NCBI GenBank assembly: GCA_937951615.1
Contig: CALFBH010000043.1
Location: forward strand, 1 to 64,000
Length of the DNA stretch: 64,000 nucleotides
Source of the DNA: an uncultured Saprospiraceae bacterium
GTDB taxonomy: Bacteria > Bacteroidota > Bacteroidia > Chitinophagales > Saprospiraceae
Direction: 5' to 3'
Positions 1-11,000 of the stretch are shown here, in pieces (the first letter of the stretch is position 1; the number at the start of each line of letters is the position of its first letter). The notes beneath the pieces were generated by a model, which ran no database searches, was not told the origin of the DNA, and saw only the letters and a program-made list of their open reading frames with translations. A program made the translations under genes and the position numbers.

Positions 1-1
1 T

Positions 2-1141
2 ATTTCAATAAACGCTACAAATGCAAACGTGACTTCAAGTTGTGGAATAAATACAGATGTTGAGATTACAGGACCAGCAGTGCTTGGACTTGAAGATTGT
101 GACGGAACGACTTATACCTACACTTATACGGTAGAAGATGATTGTGGCAGAATGGCTTCTGATATTCAGGTATTTACTTTGAGTAATGCTGCGCCAACAA
201 TAGCCGCACCAGCCGATGCAACGGTAGAATGTGCTAGTGATATTTCAACAAATGCCACGAATGCCAACGCAACAACCAGTTGCGGCTTGACGAGCAATGT
301 AATCATTACTGGTCCTGCAATAGCTGGTGATGAAAATTGCGATGGTACAACTTATACTTACACCTACACGGTAACAGATGCTTGTGGTAGAACAGCCTCC
401 GATACACAGGTATTTACATTAAGTAATGCTGCGCCAACGATAGCCGCACCAGCCGATGCAACGGTAGAATGTGCTAGTGATATTTCAACAAATGCCACGA
501 ATGCCAACGTAACAACAAGTTGCGGCTTGACGAGCAATGTAATCATTACTGGTCCTGCAATAGCTGGCGATGAAAATTGCGATGGTACAACTTATACTTA
601 CACCTACACGGTAACAGATGAATGCGGCAGAACAGCCTCCGATACACAAGTATTTACATTAAGTAATACTGCGCCAACAATAGCTGCACCAGCCGACGCG
701 ACCGTAGAATGTGCTAGTGATATTTCAACAAATGCCACGAATGCCAACGTAACAACCAGTTGCGGCTTGACCAGCAATGTAATCATTACTGGTCCTGCAA
801 TATCGGGCGATGAAAATTGCGATGGTACAACTTATACTTACACCTACACGGTAACAGATGCTTGTGGTAGAACAGCCTCCGATACACAGATATTTACATT
901 AAGTAATGCTGCGCCAACAATAGCCGCACCAGCCGATGCAACGGTAGAATGTGCTAGTGATATTTCAGTCAGTGAAGCAAATGCCATAACGACAACAAGC
1001 TGTGGACTAAACAGTACTGTAACTGTGAGTAGTCCAGATATTGCTGGAGACGAGGATTGTGCGGGGACAACTTATACTTATACGTATAAGATAGCAGATG
1101 AATGCGGAAGGACAACAACCGATAATCAGGTATTCACGATT
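2..1141 (+). repeat. 240-bp tandem coding repeats (HYR-like units)
   Basis: Units begin at 182, 422, 662 and 902, exactly 240 bp apart. The units from 182, 422 and 662 are almost identical in DNA. The unit before 182 and the one from 902 diverge after their shared parts. Each unit encodes 80 residues beginning SNAAPTIAAPAD. Near-identity at DNA level points to recent unequal crossing-over or slippage inside the gene. Confidence 0.92.
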
Positions 1142-4100
1142 CAAAATGATGGACCAACGATTACTCAATGTCCAGCAGATGCTGTAGTCTCTTGTGCAAC
1201 GGATGCCATTGTTGGTGTTCCGCTTTATACAACAAGTTGTGGCTTAGGTGCTGACGCGAGTGCAGTAGGACCAGCGGTAAACGGTAATCCTAATTGCCCT
1301 GGTACGACGCACATTTACACTTACACCGTCACCGATGATTGTGGCAGAACGACTACTTGCCAGCAGACCTATACCATTGATAATGCTGCGCCAATAATTA
1401 CTTGCCCGCCGAATTGCCCGGTTGTCTGCGAAGCAGATATTCTTCCTGGCACACCCGAGTATACAACAAGTTGTGGCGTAACAGCAACATTGAGTATGAC
1501 TGGACCCATTATAGTTGGTGACCCCGGCTGCGATGGCACGACTTATACCTACACACATACGATAACAGATGAATGTGGTCGGACAGCTTCCTGCGAACAG
1601 GTCTTTACAATCACAAATGATTGCCAATTTATAGACTTCGATTTTGATGATAATGGCAATCCATTGCCACCAGGTACGATTATTTCTGACCAGTATGATG
1701 ACTTTACAGTAAGTACAGAATATAGCTATCATTATGCTATGCTTTTTGATACAGACAATCCGACCAGCGGTGATTTTGATTTGGGTACACCCAATGAAGC
1801 TTACGGTGGACCAGGTGTTGGTGCTGGTGGTGTGAACAATACAATTTTCCAGGGCAATGCTTTGGTCGTTTCTAAAGATGACGAAATACCTGATGAGACA
1901 GAAGGACAGCTTATTTTTGAATTTAATTGTAGCGTGACGATTAAGACAGTTGATTTGTTGGATATGAAATGTGGCGATAGTGAGGTTGAATTATACGACG
2001 AGCATGGCAATTTAATCGAGTATTTGGATATTCCAGCTTATGGTGTAAATAGCTTCAATACATTTGATGTCTATACCAGCGGTGTTTATACCATGATCAT
2101 TGATTTAGACTGTGGTGGTGGAGTCACTGGATTCAAATATTGTAAAGATGATACACCAGGTGCAAGTTGCAATGATGGACTTGCCTGTGCAGATTATAAC
2201 CTGGATTTCTCTGAAAACGGGAATGACTGGGCAGCAAATGATGAGTCTGGTTCTTTTGATGTAGATGGACAACTATACAGTATCAGCATTGCTGATCCTG
2301 ATAATATTCTCATAGATACACAGGAAGACGGAACAGGTTTGGAAGTGGGTATTGATCCAGAAGATGTTCTTGATGAAGTCGTGATTACTTATACACTCTC
2401 GCAGGTTTCTAGTCATGTCGTCTTTGATATTACAGATTTAGATTATAAAGATGGCGGTTCAAAACAACAGGAAGCTGTTTGTGTGTATGGTTTATTGGGA
2501 GCGGATGCCACGCAAATTATGCCCCTCATCACTTCACTGGATGGCAGTGTTTCTATTAATGGCAATTGCGCGGAAGCGACCACCAATTCTGCCTACGGAG
2601 ATGATGAAAGTGTACTGGTAGAATTTACACAATGTATCGATCAGATTGTGATTGTCTATGGTACTGGCACAAATTCACCAACAGCATATCCAAGTTATTC
2701 GTCCATTACGATTGGCGCGAGTGTCGGTTTTGGTTCAGAAGTGTGTCCAGGAAGCTGTTTGCCTGATTGTGGATCTGGTGGTGATTCCGATGGAGATGGC
2801 GTTTGTAATGCTGAGGATGTTTGTCCTGGCGGCGATGATAATATAGACACAGATGGAGACGGTATTCCGAATGCCTGTGATGATATGTGTTATGATTACG
2901 CCGTAGATCACGGTGGCTGCGGAGCTGGCTGGGAAGATAATGACACTTCAGGCAGCACGGAATTTGGCAATAATGAAACCGTGGATATCAATATCGCTGA
3001 TGCTGATGATATTCTTGTGGATAGTGGAGCAGATGATCCAGGTCTGGCAGTTGGTATTGATCCTGATAATGTGGATGATGAACTGATTGTCACTTACACT
3101 TTATCACAATCTTCCAGTCATGTCGTATTTGATATTACAGATTTGGATTATAAAGATGGTGCTTCAAAACAACAGGAAGCCGTTTGTGTATATGGCTTGC
3201 TAGGTAATAATCCTGCACAGGTTTTACCAGTCATCACTTCATTGGATGGCAGTGTAGCGATCAATGGCAATTGCGCAGAAGCGACGACCAATTCAGCCTA
3301 CGGCAATGACGAAAGTGTATTGGTAGAATTTACACAATGTATCGATCAGATTGTGATTGTATATGGAACAGGTAGTGATTCGCCGACGAGCGATCCAACT
3401 TACTCTACCATCACCATTGGTGCGAGCCAGTTTGATGTAGAACAATGTAAAGAAGGCTGCAACTGCCCAGCTGACGGTTCTAATGGCGGCGGAGATGATG
3501 ATAACGACGGTGTTTGCAATAGCGAAGACGTTTGTCCTGGCGGCGATGATTTTGCCGATGCTGACGGCGATGGTGTCCCCAATTTCTGTGATGATGACTG
3601 CACAGGTTCAGGTGGAGCTGGCGATTCAGATGGCGATGGTATTTGTGATGACGTAGATGCTTGTCCTGGATTCGATGATAGTGTGGACAATAATAATAAC
3701 GGCATTCCTGATGGTTGTGATATCAATTGTGAAACATCCACGCTCAACTTTACTGAAAGTGGCTATCACTGGAATTCACACGCCACTTCTGGAAGCTATA
3801 CCAGTGCCGGTCAGACTTATGACATCAATATTACCGATGCTGATAACATTCTGGAATACACAGGAGAAGACGACTTGGGCATCAAGATCGCCATTGATCC
3901 AGATAATACAAGCGATGAGCTTGTCATGACTTATCAACTATCTGCTGCTTCTGATAATGTGGTGTTTGATATTGTTGATTTAGACCGTAAAACAGGCGGT
4001 TCCAAGCAACAGGAAGCGGTTTGTGTGTATGGTTTATTGGGCAATGACCTAACAGAAATTATGCCTGTCATTAGCCAGCTTGACGGCAGCGTAGCCATCA

Positions 4101-4591
4101 ATGGAAATTGCGCGGAAGCAACTGCCAATTCTTCCTACTCCGGCGATGATGAAAGTGTTTTAGTGACGTTTACCGACTGTATTGACCAAGTCGTTATCGT
4201 GTATGGCACAGGTAGCAATTCGCCGACAAATGATCCGTCTTATTCCAGCATTACGATTGGTGAATATCTTGGCTTTAGCAGCCTGGTTTGCGATACGCCA
4301 TGTGACGGTAGTCAGCGTGAAGACGAATCGGAAGCGACCATCAACATTTATCCAAATCCAACGAGTAGTGGTTCTACAATCTCTATCACGGTGGATAATG
4401 TGTATGAGGATGTGGACTTATTGATTTATGATGAACTGGGTAGATTGATTGTACAAGACAACTTAAGTCTGACAGGAGGGACGACGACTTATGATTTGTC
4501 TGCCAAAGCTTTTGCAGGAGGTGTTTATTTTGTAAAAATACGCACAGCTGCCTGGACGACGAATACTTATAAGCTGGTGGTGATTGACTAA
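2..4591 (+). CDS. Giant secreted HYR/TSP3-repeat protein with T9SS sorting domain (5' partial)
   Basis: The frame is open to the left edge and the first codons already read as repeat sequence, so the true start lies outside the window and the GTG at 29 is not a start. In order it shows: about seven HYR-like (Ig-fold) units of roughly 80 aa, each with paired Cys and a CDGTTYTYTY motif (to about 1618); a domain with GTIISDQY and AYGGPG motifs (about 1640-2160); three copies of a ~180-aa domain with KQQEAVCVYGLLG and INGNCAEAT motifs (about 2190-2750, 2890-3440, 3730-4290); Asp-rich thrombospondin-3-like calcium-binding linkers between them (DSDGDGVCNAEDVCPGG type); and a C-terminal T9SS type A sorting domain from about 4340 (INIYPNPTSSG, GGVYFVKI). 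It is predicted to be exported by T9SS and attached to the cell surface as an adhesin or matrix protein. The function of the ~180-aa domain is not known to me. Confidence 0.9.
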   Translation: MSINATNANVTSSCGINTDVEITGPAVLGLEDCDGTTYTYTYTVEDDCGRMASDIQVFTLSNAAPTIAAPADATVECASDISTNATNANATTSCGLTSNVIITGPAIAGDENCDGTTYTYTYTVTDACGRTASDTQVFTLSNAAPTIAAPADATVECASDISTNATNANVTTSCGLTSNVIITGPAIAGDENCDGTTYTYTYTVTDECGRTASDTQVFTLSNTAPTIAAPADATVECASDISTNATNANVTTSCGLTSNVIITGPAISGDENCDGTTYTYTYTVTDACGRTASDTQIFTLSNAAPTIAAPADATVECASDISVSEANAITTTSCGLNSTVTVSSPDIAGDEDCAGTTYTYTYKIADECGRTTTDNQVFTIQNDGPTITQCPADAVVSCATDAIVGVPLYTTSCGLGADASAVGPAVNGNPNCPGTTHIYTYTVTDDCGRTTTCQQTYTIDNAAPIITCPPNCPVVCEADILPGTPEYTTSCGVTATLSMTGPIIVGDPGCDGTTYTYTHTITDECGRTASCEQVFTITNDCQFIDFDFDDNGNPLPPGTIISDQYDDFTVSTEYSYHYAMLFDTDNPTSGDFDLGTPNEAYGGPGVGAGGVNNTIFQGNALVVSKDDEIPDETEGQLIFEFNCSVTIKTVDLLDMKCGDSEVELYDEHGNLIEYLDIPAYGVNSFNTFDVYTSGVYTMIIDLDCGGGVTGFKYCKDDTPGASCNDGLACADYNLDFSENGNDWAANDESGSFDVDGQLYSISIADPDNILIDTQEDGTGLEVGIDPEDVLDEVVITYTLSQVSSHVVFDITDLDYKDGGSKQQEAVCVYGLLGADATQIMPLITSLDGSVSINGNCAEATTNSAYGDDESVLVEFTQCIDQIVIVYGTGTNSPTAYPSYSSITIGASVGFGSEVCPGSCLPDCGSGGDSDGDGVCNAEDVCPGGDDNIDTDGDGIPNACDDMCYDYAVDHGGCGAGWEDNDTSGSTEFGNNETVDINIADADDILVDSGADDPGLAVGIDPDNVDDELIVTYTLSQSSSHVVFDITDLDYKDGASKQQEAVCVYGLLGNNPAQVLPVITSLDGSVAINGNCAEATTNSAYGNDESVLVEFTQCIDQIVIVYGTGSDSPTSDPTYSTITIGASQFDVEQCKEGCNCPADGSNGGGDDDNDGVCNSEDVCPGGDDFADADGDGVPNFCDDDCTGSGGAGDSDGDGICDDVDACPGFDDSVDNNNNGIPDGCDINCETSTLNFTESGYHWNSHATSGSYTSAGQTYDINITDADNILEYTGEDDLGIKIAIDPDNTSDELVMTYQLSAASDNVVFDIVDLDRKTGGSKQQEAVCVYGLLGNDLTEIMPVISQLDGSVAINGNCAEATANSSYSGDDESVLVTFTDCIDQVVIVYGTGSNSPTNDPSYSSITIGEYLGFSSLVCDTPCDGSQREDESEATINIYPNPTSSGSTISITVDNVYEDVDLLIYDELGRLIVQDNLSLTGGTTTYDLSAKAFAGGVYFVKIRTAAWTTNTYKLVVID

Positions 4592-4733
4592 TGAAAACTC
4601 AAATACAAACGTCAAATTCAAATACAAGAGGCTATTGCTAGTAAACCAATTAGCTAAATTGTAAGAAGGTTTTGTAGGGACAAAACAGACACAGGTTTGC
4701 ACAGATATTTTCTGTGTGAACCTGTGTTTTTTT
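3761..4733 (+). repeat. 973-bp duplication, copy A (shared with 10440-11412)
   Basis: This segment covers the last ~180-aa domain, the T9SS sorting domain, the stop codon, the 3' spacer and the terminator. It matches 10440-11412 nearly base for base and with the same total length. The similarity runs through the non-coding 3' flank, so it is a DNA-level duplication or gene conversion, not only protein conservation. Confidence 0.9.
4689..4733 (+). terminator. Rho-independent terminator of the first giant gene
   Basis: A 17-bp stem (4689-4705 with 4711-4727, two G-U pairs) closes a 5-nt loop and is followed by six or more T. It lies about 100 bp after the stop codon. Confidence 0.9.
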
Positions 4734-4776
4734 ATGGTTTAAGTGTTAATAATTATTTGGAAAAAATCTATAATTA

Positions 4777-4808
4777 TTTGGAAAATATAAAAACTATAAG
4801 TATATTTG
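4777..4808 (+). promoter_or_regulatory. Bacteroidota-type promoter for the metzincin gene
   Basis: TTTG at 4777-4780, a 20-nt spacer and TATATTTG at 4801-4808 fit the TTTG/TAnnTTTG consensus. The TTTG lies inside the second copy of a 15-bp direct repeat. The predicted leader is about 230 nt. Confidence 0.6.
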
Positions 4809-5042
4809 AATAAAATCAATATAATTAATTTAAACTTGTTTGTTCAGTAAACACTCAAACCATGAAAAAAATCTGACTTTTATTTTTTCAATTTACTCCT
4901 CCAATTGTCCACGTATTATTTTTAGTTAATTCTATTTAATCCTGTTCGTATCTATGAGATAGACTTGTTCTACCATTATAGTACTTGCTGGGTTATTTGT
5001 ATTAGCACCATTGAAGTTTACTTACCTTTTTAAAATAAATTT

Positions 5043-8000
5043 ATGAAAAACTCAAGACAAATTATTTACTTTGCATTTAAATTTTTAGTATTTAATTTAA
5101 TTTTCTTTTTCTTTTTGTCTGAAATAGCAGCCCAACAACTATGGCAGGATATTGAAGAATCTAAAATATCGGATAAAGGCACTCGCTACATTACACCAGA
5201 TAAATTTAGAACTTATGCCCTAAATGAAGAAGACCTGAAACAGGTATTGAAGGCTGCCCCATTAGAGAGAACAAAAGCAGCTACAACAAACCCCGTTTAT
5301 TTTTCTATGCCAATGCCCGATGGTACGATGAAGGTTTTTGAAATCGTTAATTCGCCCGTGATGGCATCTGAACTGGCAGCTAAATATCCTGAAATACAAA
5401 CTTATGCCGGTTATGAGATTGACGATCCAGAAAATACAGTACGGTTTGACCTCACACCGCAGGGATTTCATGCTATGATTTTTACCCGGGAATTTGGAAC
5501 GGTTTACATTGATCCGTATTCATTTGATAAAAAAGGATATTACATTGTTTACAAAAGAGAAGATATTCGCTCTAAAATGCCTATAGATTTTGAATGTGGT
5601 GTCTTGGATGAACCGACAAATATCACTAAAAGCATGCTGGTACAGCCGCCTTTAGGTGACTGTACGCTGCGCACTTACAGACTTGCCATAGCAGCAACAG
5701 GGGAATACACTGCTTTTCATGGAGGTACTGTGCCCCTGGCACTAGCGGCACAGGTAACTACAATGAACAGGGTGAATGGCATTTATATGAGAGAAATGGC
5801 TATTTTTATGGAAATAATTGCCAATAACGATGCTATTATTTACACAGATGCGGCTACAGATCCCTATACAAATGGAGCTGCGACGACTATGATAGGTGAG
5901 GCACAAACAGATTGTGATAATAATATAGGGAATAATAATTATGACATCGGACATGTTTTTGGTACAACGGGAGGCGGCTTTTCAGGTTTTGCATCAATTG
6001 GTGTTACTTGCTTAACTGGTAGTAAAGGAAGAGGAGTATCAACTGCCGGAACGCCCGTGGGCGATCTTTTTGATGCTTATCTGGTACCGCACGAAATGGG
6101 GCATCAATTTGGTGCTAATCATACCTTCAATAATGCATGCGATTTCGGCGGCGGTCCCAACCGAAATAATGGTACAGCCTACGAACCGGGGGCTGGAAGT
6201 ACAATAATGGCTTATGCGTCAACACCCTGTACGCCAGCATATCAAGCTGCCGACGACGACTATTTTCATGTAAGTAGTTTAGAGGAAATAAGTAATACAA
6301 TTTTGGGTACAAGCTGTGCAACGCTGACGGCACTCGCTAATACTGCACCTACTGTAAATAATGTACCCACAGGACTGACTATCCCAGGCGGTACGCCTTT
6401 TGAACTGACTGCCAATGCAACAGATCCAGACGGAGATGTCCTGACCTATTGTTGGGAACAAATGGATAATGAAATTTCCACTCAGCCGCCAGATCCTACC
6501 TCACCTAATGGTCCGAATTTTCGTTCTAATCCTCCAGTTAATAGCCCAACCCGCTATTTTCCTAACCTTCCCGATCTAATTGCGAGCGTTACCCCTGTCT
6601 GGGAAGTATTGGCTACGGTGGACAGAACATTTAATTTTCGGGTAACCGTAAGAGATAATGCAATGGGAGGAGGCTGTGCTTTCTACGAGGAAGCTGTGAT
6701 TAATGTAGATGGAGATTCAGGACCCTTTATAGTTCAAAATCCTAATGCTCCAGGTATTACCTGGACTGTAAACGCCAATGAGACAGTCACCTGGACCGTG
6801 GCAGGGACAAATAATGCACCCGTAAACTGTGCCAATGTTGATATATTATTATCCATAGATGGCGGACTGACTTATCCGATTACCCTCGCTACAAATACGC
6901 CTAACGATGGTAATGCAGATGTACAAGTCCCAAATAATGTAACAACAACAGCAAGAGTGAAAATCATTTGCTCCGATAATGTTTTTTTTGATATTTCAGA
7001 TAATGATTTTACTATAATCCCCCAAGTAATTATCACTATTACCTGTCCAGATGATGTTACAGCCACCTGTGCGGCGGACGTCGTTGCAGGGATAGCCGAC
7101 TTACAAACAGATTGCCCTACTGGTGGTGGTAATGTAGCAGTTACCGGACCCGTCGTCAACGGAAACCCTGACTGCCCAGGCACTACCCATACCTATACCT
7201 TTACAGGTACGGATAATTGTGGACAAACAACCTCCTGCACTCAGGTATTCACCATTGTGAATAACGGACCGATAATTACAGAATGCCCTGCCGCAGCAAC
7301 GGTAGCCTGCGTAGCAGATATAGTACCGGGTACACCAATTTATACCACCAGCTGCAACCTCGGAGCTACGATCAGCATAACTGGACCAGTCATTAGTTCA
7401 GCTACACCTGACTGCCCGGGTACAACTTATACTTACACCCATATCGTAACAGATGTATGTGGGAGAACGGCTTCTTGCGAACAGGTATTCACCATTCAAA
7501 ATGACGCACCGACGATTAGCTGTCCAGCGGATGCTGTAGTATTCTGTGCAGCCGATATTGTTGTAGATGCAGCAACTTACACAGTCAGTTGTGGTGTAAA
7601 TGCTACTTTGGAGGTAACCGGCCCGGTAATTTTGGGTACACCTGACTGCCCTGGCACGACTTACACTTATACGCATACCGTAACAGATGTATGCGGAAGA
7701 ACGGCTTCTTGCCAACAGGTATTTACGATTCAAAATGCTGGGCCGACTATTACTTGCCCAGCTGGTGGTGTGGTTGCTTGTGCAGCAAATATAGTTGTAG
7801 GAACGGCAACTTATACGGTTAGTTGTGGTGTGGATGCTACGTTGAATGTAACCGGACCCGTAATTTCGGATACACCAGATTGTCCCGGCACAACTTATAC
7901 TTACACACACACCGTAACAGATGTATGTGGAAGAACGGCGTCTTGTGAACAGGTATTCACGATTCAAAATGCTGGACCGACCATTAGCTGTCCGGCTGGC

Positions 8001-11000
8001 GATGTGGTAAGCTGCGAAACAGAGATAAATGTAGGCACAGCAACTTACACGGTCAGTTGTGGAATGGATGCAACGCTGACCCGAAGCGGCCCTGTGATGA
8101 ACGGAGACCCGCATTGCGACGGCACAACTTACACTTACACACATACTGTAACAGATGCCTGCGGAAGAACAGCTTCTTGCGAACAGGTATTTACAATTAG
8201 CAATGAGTGTGAAGGCATTGATTTTAATGACCTTCCAGCAGGTACTATTGTTTCCGACCAATATCCCGGCGTCACGATTTCCACCAATAATCCTTACCAT
8301 GAACCTGCGATGATTTTTGACACGGGCAATCCGACTGGTAATGATTATGATTTGGGTACTCCGAATCAGGCTTATGGCGGACCGGGTATGGGTACAGGCT
8401 TTGGCAATACCGAATTTCAGGGCAATGCACTCATTGTTTCCAAAGACCGCAACATTCCAAATGAAACAGAAGGAAAGCTAATTTTTGAATTTGATTGTCC
8501 AGTGATTATCAGAAATATCGACTTTCTGGATATGGAATGTGATTATAATACCGTAAAACTTTATGATGCTGATTATAATCTAATTGAGGAAATTGACTTG
8601 CCAGATTATGGTGAAAACAGTTTTCATACAGAAGAAATCAATGTAGGTGGCGTAAGCAAAATGGTCGTTAATTTCCCATGTGCAGGCGGGGCAATTACCA
8701 ATCTTAAATATTGCAAAGACAACACGCCTGGCGCATTATGTGGTGTTTGTGATGAAGGTTTGCTTAACTTTTCAGACAGCGGAGTTTACTGGTCAGATGA
8801 TGCTACTTCTGGCACTTACACCGCAGGTTATCAGACTTTTGATATTGACATTAGTGATGCTGATAATATATTGGAAGATACCAATGAAGATAATGATGGA
8901 TTGGAAATTGGCATTGATCCTTATTCAGTAACTGATGAAGTGAGGATTATTTATACGCTTGCCGAAGTTGCCAGCCATGTCATTTTTGATATTGTGGATT
9001 TGGATTATAAAAACAGTAGTTCGAGTAAGCAGCAGGAAGCCGTTTGTGTATATGGTTTATTGGGCGGAAGCCAAGTGCAAATCATGCCAACGATTACTTC
9101 CCTAAATGGCAGTGTTTCTATTAATGGCAATTGTGCAGAAGCAACCGCTAATTCCGCTTCTTCCGGTGATGATGAAAGCATTTTAGTCACCTTTGATGAT
9201 TGTATTGATCAGATTGTCATCGAATATGGTACGGGGTCTAATTCGCCAACGGTCTATCCTTCCTATTCCAGTATTACCATAGGTAAAGATTATGGATTTT
9301 ATACCCAATATTGTGAAGGTGCCTGTACTGGTTGTACAGTATTTGGCGATTTTGATGGCGACGGTGTTTGTAATGATTTAGATATTTGTATGACTGGTGA
9401 TGATAATGCGGACGCAGATGGCGATGGATTACCAGATGCTTGTGATGGAAATTGCGATCCGTCCAATGGTGGTGGCGATGCGGACAGCGATGGCGTTTGT
9501 GACGATTTGGATATTTGCCCGAATGGAAATGACAATATTGATGAAAATAATAACGGAATACCAGATGCCTGCGATGATGTTTGTGTGGACTATGTACTGG
9601 ATTTTAGTTGTGAAAATGGCTGGGCAGATAATGCTACTTCTGGTAGTTATACTGTCGGTCAGCAAACTTTCAATATTAATGCTGATGATAATGATAATAT
9701 ACTTGTAGATACAGAACAGGAAGGTTTTGGTATCAACGTTGGCATTGACCCGGAGACGGTGGATGATGAAGTTGTTATCACCTACACCTTATCCGAAGTT
9801 TCCAATCATGTTGTCTTTGACATTGTAGATTTAGATTATAAAAATAGCGGTTCGAGTAAGCAGCAGGAAGCGGTTTGTGTATATGGTTTATTGGGCGCAA
9901 GCCAGGTTCAGATTATGCCGATAATTACTTCCTTGGACGGCAGTGTTTCCATTAACGGGAATTGCGCAGAAGCGACGACTAATTCTGCTACTTCTGGTGA
10001 CGATGAAAGTATTCTGGTGACTTTTGATGAATGTATTGACCAGGTTGTTATCGTATATGGCACAGGTTCTAACTCACCGACCGTATATCCTTCTTATTCG
10101 AGCATTACCATAGGACAAAATCTTGGCATGAGTACGCAGGTTTGCGAAAGTGCTTGTGTTGTAGATTGTGGATCAAGTGGAGATGACGATAATGACGGTG
10201 TTTGTAACGATCAGGATATTTGTCCCAACGGCGATGATAATGCAGATGTTGATGGAGACGGTACACCTGATGCCTGCGATGAAGATTGCGCTTCGGCAGG
10301 TGACGACGATAATGATGGCGTTTGTAATGATGTAGACCAATGTCCCGGTGGGAATGACAATATTGATGATGATAATAACGGTATTCCTGATGCCTGTGAT
10401 GTAAATTGTGACCAATCTATGCTGGACTTTAGCGAGGCTGGCTATCACTGGAATTCACACGCCACTTCTGGCAACTTCACAGCGGCCGGGCAGACTTATG
10501 ACATCAATATTACCGATGCTGATAACATTCTGGAATACACAGGAGAAGACGACTTAGGTATCAAGATCGCTATTGATCCAGATAATACAAGCGATGAACT
10601 TGTCATGACTTATCAACTGTCTGCTGCTTCTGATAACGTGGTGTTTGATATTGTTGATTTAGATCGTAAAACAGGTGGTTCCAAGCAACAGGAAGCGGTT
10701 TGTGTATATGGCTTATTGGGCAACGATTTGACAGAAATTATGCCTGTCATTAGCCAGCTTGACGGCAGCGTAGCCATCAATGGAAATTGCGCCGAAGCAA
10801 CTGCCAATTCTTCCTACTCCGGCGATGACGAGAGCGTACTGATTACCTTTACCGACTGTATTGACCAAGTCGTTATTGTGTATGGCACAGGCAGCAATTC
10901 ACCTGCCAATGATCCGTCTTATTCCAGCATCACGATTGGTGAATATCTTGGCTTTAGCAGCCTGGTTTGCGATACGCCATGTGACGGTAGTCAGCGTGAA

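Larger units (their letters stand above)
4592..5042. other. Intergenic region with terminator, direct repeat and promoter
   Basis: This gap holds the repeated motif CAAACGTCAAATTCAAAT just after the stop codon (4598-4630), a strong terminator (4689-4733), a 15-bp direct repeat TAATTATTTGGAAAA at 4750-4764 and 4771-4785, and a promoter-like pair at 4777-4808. I see no gene in it. Confidence 0.7.

Noticed and set aside
2-1141. Regular repeats suggesting a CRISPR-like array
   Set aside because: The 240-bp repeats are in frame, code for Ig-like units and have no spacer structure.
1244-1732. A 162-codon minus-strand open frame in the first giant gene
   Set aside because: It is a shadow of the repeat-coding sequence, rich in Cys and Ile from antisense of Thr/Asp codons. 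It has no independent support.
7398-8300. A 300-codon open frame on the minus strand inside the metzincin gene
   Set aside because: It is antisense to the HYR repeats, and its apparent repeats only mirror them. It lacks any recognisable domain or start context. The + strand frame has clear domains.
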